Positions 58,601 through 64,000 of a stretch of DNA of 64,000 nt are shown here, in pieces. Below the pieces are notes generated by a model. That model saw only the letters and a program-made list of their open reading frames with translations. It had not been told where the DNA came from and made no database searches. The stretch is taken from NCBI RefSeq assembly GCF_025961475.1, contig NZ_JAOQNS010000009.1, forward strand, positions 86,587 through 150,586. The letters are read 5' to 3'. The position numbers and the translations under genes are program-made. The stretch is from Rhodobium gokarnense. Its GTDB lineage: Bacteria; Pseudomonadota; Alphaproteobacteria; Rhizobiales; Rhodobiaceae. How positions within the stretch are numbered: the stretch's first letter is position 1; every line of letters starts with the position of its first letter.

Positions 58601-61600
58601 CGATCGTCGATGGGGTAGGTTGGATCCTCGAAAGCCTCCAAAGGCGTTAGATCCCTTCCTGCGTCAACCGGATCAAGTTCGACGCGAGCATTTCGGATGA
58701 TCGGGCGGACCGCGATCAGGAGACCTTCAGAATCGATACTCTTTTGATGGTAAAAAGCGAGTACGTCCTCAATTCTTCCGCTCAGTTCAGATGACATTTC
58801 CGTAGTGAATATCTTGAAAAGTTCTCCGGGCCGGGTTGAGAATGTCAGAAATTCTCTGCCCTCAAAATCCTCTCCTTTCTCTCCCGAATAGGCAAGAAAG
58901 GCGTAATCAGCGCCATCGCGGCACAACTTCATGACTAGATCAAGAAACGAGCCAAAGCGGATGACAATTTTATTGCTTCCCGTTTCACCCTGTCGGAGGG
59001 CCGAAAACGAATAGGCTGTGGTCCTGATCCTGAAAGCGCGAGAAAGGTCGAAATTCCAATTATCAGGTTCCTCGCCCGCCCGGAGCTGCTGCTTGCTGTC
59101 CCGCGGCTTGACCGTGACATCCGTTCCTGTGCCATCCAATTTGCCTTTCTCTGTAACGTCAAAGAATACAAGCGTCTGGCCAGCTTCATTCCACCGATGT
59201 ACCCTAACTTGCCCAGTTTTTTGCGGCGCCCAGTACTGCACCTCCTTCTTTTCTTTATTCACTCTACGAACCAGATCGAGCTCCAGCTCCACGATGTCGC
59301 CTAGCTCGGGTTTTGTCGGCACCGATTTTTCAGGAATCCTCAAGTTAAGCGTTGCCGGTGTTCTCAGTCCAGGATTGACGGTCAACTTGAATGCCGGTTG
59401 TTTGGCGCCATCTCTCCTGTCAAGATAGGTATCCTCTGCAGCATCCAGAACCATTGGCGCCAAAAAATGAAAAGTTTCATACGCAGGTTTTTGGCTACCC
59501 GCATGCATGCGTCTCGATACTTGACTATCGAACTCCTTGAGCTGATTGCGAGACATTGAAAACAGATCAAGGGTTCGGTGATCTACTCCTCCGACCTGGT
59601 CGAACGTGACCTCGAACCGGTTTGGATCCCAAACGGCAGCGCGTATGCTCAACACACTCACCCGACCGTCACCAAGAATCCGCAAGGTCGGCAACTTGTC
59701 GGGATTAGAGGACGCAATCCTTTCGGTTTGCCTGCGAACGTGAAAATTCACTTCGTTGACTCGTTGGCCGATCAAGTGCTCGCGTGTATCTATAAGTTCC
59801 TTGATCGCAGAAATAGTTGTTGAGCCAGCGATACGAACTGCGAGAACCATTAGATCGTTAAGGATTTGCCTCCGCTTCTGTTCCCCCGCCTCTTCATAGA
59901 TAAAATTAGGTTTTCGAATTCCTACGTCATCGAGATCAGTCTGCCCTCCTTCCAGATAACGCCATATCACGGACGGTAAGTTAATCAGTTGCCTCGTCCC
60001 GGCCAATCTTTCACACCACGCGCCTGCCAATCGCTCGGCAAACGCTTTGATTTCGTATGTTCCACCGAATTGAAGTAGAACAACCCAAATAGCATTCCAA
60101 AGAGGCCGACGCTCGATGACCGCCGGTTCTCCGAGGAGATCAACAAGAGCTATGCAATGAAATCGATCGAACAACAAACGTTCTCTGGCAGTTAGTAGTG
60201 CCGCCTCCAATTCCTGGGCCCAGTCATGCCCGCGCTCCGGTGAGGATTCGCCGTTCTGCCGGCAATATGCTCCCAAACGCAAAGTAAGGAGAAACAGTTC
60301 GAACTGCTTTTGCTCAGTATCGCGAACGTGTTCCAGCCATTTCTCGGCATAGCCACCGTTTTCCCAGTCGCCCACCGATGCATCTAAGGCGAAAAGAACA
60401 CGCCTTCTCGTTTTAGCAAAATTTTTCTTATCATTAATATAGGTATTAACAATTTCTACCTGCTGTTCGCGGCGTTCTATTTCAACAATTTCGGGGTACC
60501 CAAGGAATTTCGCAAGTAGCCAATGGATTTGGCGTATCGTCACGGGACGATCCGGGGCGGTCTTTCCATTCTCGCTAGTAGGCAACTTCCGCGTTGCTTC
60601 TTCAAAGAGTTCCCCAACGGTCCGGGCTAAGCCAATCCACCGGCCGGGTCCGCTATGGTTGTTCCATGCTTGGCGGTAAGCGTTGGATAGCCATTCGATA
60701 AGAACTTCAGGGAGCACCAAGTTTGCAAAGGTCTGCTCTTCATGATCATCGCTGTCTTTCCAGGCCACTGCGAGATCGACAAAGTTACGGGGTTGGATGG
60801 CCGGATACCAACCGGCGCCAATATTATCCGCACGTATGGCCGCCCCGCAAAACAGAGATTCCATCTGGACAGAATAATAATCCAGCGGAAGCTTTGAATA
60901 TTTTTTGGAGTTGCTGCGCTTGCCAAATGTATGCAACACATCGCGCGCATGCACTAAGAAAGCGAGAAAGACATCGCGCTCACCATTTGAACACGGCGCG
61001 AGCGTTTCCGAAGTAAGTATCTTCAGGGTTACGTCCAGACCAAACAGCGTCCGAAGTATAGTAAGGTAGTGTTTGTGTTTGTCGCCTACTGGCTTGTGCA
61101 AAGGATATCTTTTGTAGTAAGTGCCGGATGACTCGAACCGCATCCATGGCGACAGAAGGTGCCATTGCTCGGTTCTTGCAAATTTAAGTCTCTCACCCCC
61201 GGTGATATTGTAGCGTGGCTGAGGGCCGTCATTCGCCCGGTTGAGACCGGCGAAAATTTTCTTGATCTCGCTAGAAGCTTTGCCCCCGTTAGCGTCGGGA
61301 ATTTGAACCTCAACACTTTCAGGGAAAGCCTTCTTCCGAGGCCGCCAGAAGGGCCCCAAGCTCGCCATAGCAGCGGTTGGATCAATCCTAGCAAGGCGCG
61401 TCCACAAACCCCAAAGCCAAAGCGCAGCCAACGTTCCAAGCAGAGATTCATTATCGGCCTTGACGCCTAAGATCCGAAGAGTTCGGATCTGATCCGATAT
61501 CACTATCTTTTTTTGGCGCTCGCGAAAGACCTTAAATGACACCATCTCCCGCAGTATCTTGTTCGCGACCAATTGCCTGCTTTCCAATCCAGAGTCCCCA

Positions 61601-62367
61601 GCCAACGGAAACATCAGCTCAAAGTTCAGTAATAAAATATCGGGTGCAAAGACATCGGTGCTGAATTCTTGCGACCATAGAATATCAAGAAGAGCGCCTG
61701 CCTCGGCGTCACCGCCTTTGGTCGATCGCATCTCATTCCGGGCTCGCGTTGCAAGTAAGTAGCAATGGCGGCCAAGTTGGTACGATCCGGCGGTCTCTAG
61801 CAGGATCCTTATAGGATCCATAGCACCATCGTCCGCGTTGGAAAGGGCTTTCGCGATCTTGGATGGTTCAACGGTAGCTGCGTGTGAAAGGACCGCCAGC
61901 AAAAAGGTGGCAGCTTTGGAAGCCGTGATGGATCCATAAGGCGAGGGCTCGCGTTCTTTAGTCTCCAATTTGACCGAGGAAACAACCTCCTCGCTCCTCG
62001 CGGCGACAGCCACGAGCTTAAGAATCCTTGAACCCGTAACTTGGTTGAGGACGGCGTCGACAAGGTCCGACATTGGCGTGCCGCCAACTGCATCCTCATA
62101 TCCTAGGTCCAACAATTCACCGAAGTAGGATTCGCGAAGCTGGGTTGATATGGAAGGAGGTAGGGGAAGTCTTTGGATCTGCCGGACAACTCGAGGAAGA
62201 ACATAGACCTTGTCGACGATATCCAGGTCGCTGGTTGCTCGTAACGCCTGAAAGACAACCTCCAGGTCCGACCCGCTTGAGTCCAAGCCGTCCGCCGCAG
62301 AAAAGAATGCCAGGGTTTGCTCAACGGTCTTGTTCGCGCAGCAACAGAAAAACCAATCAACAATCAT
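52615..62367 (-). CDS. Giant 3250-residue protein of unknown function coupled to a SIR2-type gene
   Basis: One uninterrupted frame of 3250 codons. The start chosen is ATG 62367, overlapping the stop of the SIR2-type gene by 11 bases; the frame opens slightly earlier at a TTG. Roughly the first 900 residues are helical. The middle 2000 are beta-rich and look like repeated small barrels, some S1/OB-like (GYAQAKVVGINVDTFDVVL, RIPVAVVSVKNDAIWVEVV, ELGDIVELELDLV). The last 350 residues are helical again. I see no Walker, nuclease, helicase, protease or membrane motif. The tight coupling implies it works with the SIR2-type protein, perhaps as a sensor or scaffold. No family is recognised. Confidence 0.8.
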   Translation of the reverse strand: MIVDWFFCCCANKTVEQTLAFFSAADGLDSSGSDLEVVFQALRATSDLDIVDKVYVLPRVVRQIQRLPLPPSISTQLRESYFGELLDLGYEDAVGGTPMSDLVDAVLNQVTGSRILKLVAVAARSEEVVSSVKLETKEREPSPYGSITASKAATFLLAVLSHAATVEPSKIAKALSNADDGAMDPIRILLETAGSYQLGRHCYLLATRARNEMRSTKGGDAEAGALLDILWSQEFSTDVFAPDILLLNFELMFPLAGDSGLESRQLVANKILREMVSFKVFRERQKKIVISDQIRTLRILGVKADNESLLGTLAALWLWGLWTRLARIDPTAAMASLGPFWRPRKKAFPESVEVQIPDANGGKASSEIKKIFAGLNRANDGPQPRYNITGGERLKFARTEQWHLLSPWMRFESSGTYYKRYPLHKPVGDKHKHYLTILRTLFGLDVTLKILTSETLAPCSNGERDVFLAFLVHARDVLHTFGKRSNSKKYSKLPLDYYSVQMESLFCGAAIRADNIGAGWYPAIQPRNFVDLAVAWKDSDDHEEQTFANLVLPEVLIEWLSNAYRQAWNNHSGPGRWIGLARTVGELFEEATRKLPTSENGKTAPDRPVTIRQIHWLLAKFLGYPEIVEIERREQQVEIVNTYINDKKNFAKTRRRVLFALDASVGDWENGGYAEKWLEHVRDTEQKQFELFLLTLRLGAYCRQNGESSPERGHDWAQELEAALLTARERLLFDRFHCIALVDLLGEPAVIERRPLWNAIWVVLLQFGGTYEIKAFAERLAGAWCERLAGTRQLINLPSVIWRYLEGGQTDLDDVGIRKPNFIYEEAGEQKRRQILNDLMVLAVRIAGSTTISAIKELIDTREHLIGQRVNEVNFHVRRQTERIASSNPDKLPTLRILGDGRVSVLSIRAAVWDPNRFEVTFDQVGGVDHRTLDLFSMSRNQLKEFDSQVSRRMHAGSQKPAYETFHFLAPMVLDAAEDTYLDRRDGAKQPAFKLTVNPGLRTPATLNLRIPEKSVPTKPELGDIVELELDLVRRVNKEKKEVQYWAPQKTGQVRVHRWNEAGQTLVFFDVTEKGKLDGTGTDVTVKPRDSKQQLRAGEEPDNWNFDLSRAFRIRTTAYSFSALRQGETGSNKIVIRFGSFLDLVMKLCRDGADYAFLAYSGEKGEDFEGREFLTFSTRPGELFKIFTTEMSSELSGRIEDVLAFYHQKSIDSEGLLIAVRPIIRNARVELDPVDAGRDLTPLEAFEDPTYPIDDRNIRWRYAFHNIDWDGVNDDEYDGRLIQYVTAHRTRDDRGWEAFLPVSVPGFPEVVPVRLSDQHRIAADAQEWGVEVTDWNPNLSRHNVMRDPLPEIAGEAVSVLEFNQAKAASMSDALDKHYHSGRGTVFRLSKPLSVDSSGYVRSLSDHKVLLNIETDSLLLDWVEENEPNLHGKIGRDRPVVITHRQDRRGKWGSPRFSIESIDALRRLCKGTEEVEGILTRRPYPGKGNSSEDSHTSASVPLACEIYWQTGEDWVGLDMHIENLAETKDLYIGTVIRVTALTGDPIISTRNIFLYGRALWSLTDEKLKDCELIPLGPTQVQGDSSKSKKDTFILGSGKLARFDVDQDTPRESYRTILNLDSQEGCRFFLPNLERDKRQFPRCFLRRNRRSMWGRAHKNSASGDVVVENIVVRLMPYNTDSGVFYDAERTFHVKRRQTLSGRTQPTKQVRSRAKGRHWDEWLEEYLNDPRPLRGQVTHHGMQLFFKIEDAENICNPIDLPIPPHLGPYQEHHQYHPSGMAVLVEGELEPGRLAASLRSVDPIDSIEELRLQYSGFEEDSLISLDDTGDDMFYVGADKKIGQERQVVYHRFEVGYGQTIVLPEEDLQYQGQPFQAGELRLFYGDRIKAIRFVSEPPPPQSWESQLQSEENQYDRMVLSIESVEWSDGRTLYSQASKYKIVHVLTVVGHADGIEVKTVEGFMSRSIDTDVDDFSASRITFNPESHDRLYERTLRKIEASGEPTVEFKVLGILNVLKYLEEEGRNIEFNHVRLSYEPEGSTPPLEGFNRVFMKTGRIYPLAHGNDLGLALLRMDGLDFEDIGDEFREQRSVLMTRRKFSVREDLLKKIHDGKKYFGDRPILVALERPAANEKIFASLYEDNMPPRAPSVLRKILTRDREGVFCSYMREFQEGGNTYHSVELKPGVRVDFKHWEADIRAQSLSKGDILKITLADGPSGAASKPHLIVERAAFSDEWYVGHAERPAVIFPKQSLLDDRKIQSQRDPVQLLGKGKIFTAGGLPDVELQPLPSRNGEGETRDLLVLMMQAHPKIGLIKKFEDQHGRDCLGVRETRIHEDIASYRIHVDEKTLHLEVSKVGNLSDNPGTRRPHWAEFTYALQESEKIAWRMSAVEWVFHDRTTARWAWYEDHWHIPGIDDVPPGSCHDGPVFLVERNGSLTARYDVRKLRRHGFPVRNLFEILRRLRGRRDGWRADRIPVAVVSVKNDAIWVEVVPGYVVEIPIKICFWEFGSTELSWDAFDIQLIGIGDTLSVALLETETPLAVDRLSVRWEYGGLGLFNHSAGIVPLHEERDISGGTVFGAGTYTFTLPRARGERFPDNLFFETDGYYRAFSATERIQAGTVALLYYDADLKKPVLHGVPGISVVADRASLDDSVARNDLLTQRIFRPWKGRVQFSNDVSNWIEACGGAIPVTVEDLLASSNIVFVSRRLQAKAWAPKRRGYAQAKVVGINVDTFDVVLRCGPQLLLIHVTDIVTGLNDRDNEQLREVLFSLDTWKEPIWIHWNEEGRPSSGVRPVADPSFHVWLAEPVTLQGSETPLGVICLCEKTRSIHWLGIQDLAWASLDKFELERLISETNGPVTAVMKFNSNRSPISVIDERMAARMFRNLRIGSTVQCRPLFPRNLLDGHVLVESATTDTIFSLSLPDKGNWDDITGGKTNRLLTVQVIDKVSGKRNEITAALQRHVPYLLNVPDWFFGNEIRVRACASRDFLVRLRDHPEIEPSPLDLNRHYEDWDRMLVTQWLDHAYFHLKDEAYSLANGCRAACALNRQLDYDAWIPLLPALKAVVILHEACQPENVTRIKDWRREDAGPDVEEMWAKCLVNIIQRTHLRALNSFHMEVLLRYLVMSAEDRNMGGPWNRFWSFFDDLERSGTSQLDSTAYSGLLRFLEATAIAYSGHDSFPAVNALSACIGKPLNLIRLREDAILLTKLTRLTRSFPKMAREQKNVRIDDTIASEFASLIGSLEEHAYEIPLLSEVPT

Positions 62368-64000
62368 CACGATCCACCGCAAACTTTACCGGGTTTCTAT
62401 TTGCAGTTTTTTGGAAAGTATCCGGAAAATAGAGTTTTCTATTCCGACGCGCTTCCTTAATGCGCGAAAAGGTTAGGTGGTCTTTCCGCAGCTCCAGGTA
62501 CTCCGCACTCTCAATAAGCCCGAAGACCGCACGGGCCGCTAAATTCTCTGTGGAACGGTTAAGGAGTTTTTTCAACCAGTGCCGCTGAATCTTCAGCCTC
62601 GCTAGGTGCCACCAAACATAGGCCTGCTCGATACCGATGGTGTCCAGAACTTCTAAGCTTCCATCGTTGATCAGTCCCACAGCAACCAGGTCGGCCGTGA
62701 ATTTTTGTGTCATATCAGTCGGATTTAGCTCGCCCGAGCCCACGAGTGCTTTGAAGTTAATTGCATTTTTGGAACAGCAGAGTGCATAGAGTTGGGTGAG
62801 ATCGCTAAAACAGATGTGCTGGGAAGACTCTGCGCCTGCATCCCTCCCCCTGCCGCTTAGCTGTTGCTGGAGCCAGTCGTTGGCCATCTGCGAAATTGGG
62901 CCATCAGCCCCGTCACGGAACAGGATATGGCAATAAGCGACCGCGAGCGTGCACCAGACAGGACGTCCTTCTGCGCCGGGTCGAGAGGTCCACTCCGGCG
63001 GTATTGGGCTGCAAAAGTAGGTTTGATGCTGGGTCAACCACTCTGCTAAGCGGACCGGGTCGACAGCGGCGGCGAGGAAACTGTTCTTATGGCCGGGTGC
63101 CGAAGACAGAGCTTCCGCTCCCTCCCCGTTTGTCATCTCCGTCGTCTCCGACACCGTCGGGCATTGAATGCGGTCGGGTTGTTCGGGTGCAGCGCGAAAG
63201 TGATCAACTCGGCCTGCCAATTGCGGGAGGCGTTTCAGCATCTCCACCAATCTCGACGCTCCAAGTTCAAAGGATAAGATAATCTTAGATTCGCGTCGCT
63301 CCCGCAGACCTATCCATTCTGCAAGCTCGCGGCACATTCGTTGCAGTTCGTAGTTCTTTTGACTCGCGATCAGGTCACGCGGAAAGTGTATTATGATCTT
63401 GGTCAAGTGGATGATCTCGTCTAAGCGAGGGCGAGCAGCTCCGGACCACCGCGTTGGGAGCGTTTCCACTTGCCATTGGTCGTCGAGGCACGGAAGATTC
63501 AGCGCACCTTCCTGAACCGCCCGAGACAGTTCACTCTCGGTGGCGTTCAAGATGCGCGCGATGGTTTCCGGTTTCCCTCCTTCGAGCACCCCCAACAAGT
63601 TTCCCCGATCCAACCCCCAGATAGTCGCCAAGTTAAAGTTCAGCCCTTTGCAACTCACGTCATCATTCCCGCACGAGGCAAAAAAGCTGTCTTGCTCCTC
63701 CTCGGAAGAATCGAGGGGATAATCTCGACGAAGCGTAGCTTCCAGAGATGGAAAGAAACGGTGGATGTCGATCCCTGGATATGTGTTCAGTTGGAATTCG
63801 TCTTCCAACTCCTTCGGCAACGCTTCGGGACGCTTGTCACTGAATGTGGCCCATATCAGTTGCGGCCGCTTGTCTAGTTGCAACACCTGCTCGATGTAGG
63901 TCTTCATGAACACATCTTCCCATCCGCCGTAGCCAAAAACTGCGACTTCGGTGGCTTGAATAATTTCCCGAATTCTCTCACCTACCTTTGGTCTTGTTCG
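62357..64000 (-). CDS. SIR2-like domain protein, N-terminus outside the window
   Basis: The frame is open to the window edge, giving 547 visible residues. It begins within a SIR2-like domain: EVAVFGYGGWEDVFMKTYIE at about residues 18-37, then RPQLIWATFSD and YPGIDIHRFFPSLEATL, the pattern of the C-terminal half of SIR2_2-type domains (GYGG-D-F, then W, then GID-H). The NAD-binding N-terminal half (GAGxS, catalytic His) would lie beyond 64000. The remaining 430 residues are helical with four Cys near CSKNAINF and CGNDDVSC. SIR2 domains in defence proteins hydrolyse NAD+ on infection. A GTG at 63913 should not be taken as the true start. It overlaps the giant gene by 11 bases. Confidence 0.7.
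   Translation of the reverse strand, partial: RTRPKVGERIREIIQATEVAVFGYGGWEDVFMKTYIEQVLQLDKRPQLIWATFSDKRPEALPKELEDEFQLNTYPGIDIHRFFPSLEATLRRDYPLDSSEEEQDSFFASCGNDDVSCKGLNFNLATIWGLDRGNLLGVLEGGKPETIARILNATESELSRAVQEGALNLPCLDDQWQVETLPTRWSGAARPRLDEIIHLTKIIIHFPRDLIASQKNYELQRMCRELAEWIGLRERRESKIILSFELGASRLVEMLKRLPQLAGRVDHFRAAPEQPDRIQCPTVSETTEMTNGEGAEALSSAPGHKNSFLAAAVDPVRLAEWLTQHQTYFCSPIPPEWTSRPGAEGRPVWCTLAVAYCHILFRDGADGPISQMANDWLQQQLSGRGRDAGAESSQHICFSDLTQLYALCCSKNAINFKALVGSGELNPTDMTQKFTADLVAVGLINDGSLEVLDTIGIEQAYVWWHLARLKIQRHWLKKLLNRSTENLAARAVFGLIESAEYLELRKDHLTFSRIKEARRNRKLYFPDTFQKTANRNPVKFAVDRDDC

Overview
The window comes from a high-GC alphaproteobacterium, most likely of the order Hyphomicrobiales (Rhizobiales). 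The evidence is the minus-strand housekeeping order rplU-rpmA-GNAT-GNAT-obgE-proB-proA-nadD at positions 14-6198. Two 2-oxoglutarate/Fe(II) oxygenase-like genes follow on the plus strand behind a perfect FNR/FixK-type box, and then a complete tRNA-Ser(CGA) at 7942-8031.

A long mosaic mobile region begins exactly at the 3' end of the tRNA gene and runs to an insertion-sequence nest at about 50.5-52.6 kb. Its left edge carries a large serine recombinase whose reading frame runs out of the element and antisense through the tRNA. Next comes a transfer-like block (9.6-16.6 kb) with a TraG/VirD4-type coupling ATPase that lacks its own membrane anchor, several small membrane proteins and an SprT-like metalloprotein. 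A relaxase, a MobC-like protein and a candidate oriT lie near the right edge (47.1-48.9 kb). No VirB-type mating-channel ATPase is visible, so the element looks mobilizable or eroded rather than self-transmissible. Between these blocks lie cargo genes: a frameshifted gene with a C7 tract, an HExxH protein, a membrane protein plus 1207-aa RTX-like protein pair, a ParDE toxin-antitoxin pair, regulators, a resolvase, a nonsense-interrupted ardC, a ParB-like protein and a decayed fic remnant.

Four cargo loci look like defence or stress-response systems. (1) An AT-rich 512-aa protein (27177-28715) joins a TIR-like domain of the CAP12/PF10137 kind to a PLD-like middle and a C-terminus resembling the YbaK/ProRS aminoacyl-tRNA deacylase fold. 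(2) A 1263-aa protein (31723-35514) has an N-terminal PD-(D/E)XK-like nuclease and a long helical remainder. (3) A compact four-gene operon (39575-46398) encodes an HTH protein with a degenerate AAA_35-like ATPase, an intact AAA_35-like ATPase fused to an asparaginase domain whose catalytic Thr is Met, a stand-alone asparaginase with intact catalytic residues, and a complete GatA-type amidase without GatB or GatC. I do not recognise this combination and regard it as the best candidate for an undescribed system. (4) Beyond the IS nest, a SIR2-type protein (cut by the window edge) is translationally coupled to a 3250-aa protein (52615-62367) with no recognisable catalytic motif. This is a second candidate system.

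The right end of the island is scrambled. A tyrosine integrase is cut by a decayed IS3-family element, which abuts a frameshifted IS5-family remnant, itself lying against a second IS3-type remnant. The outer attachment site of the large element was not found. Functions of the defence-like loci are inferred from domain content and genomic setting only.
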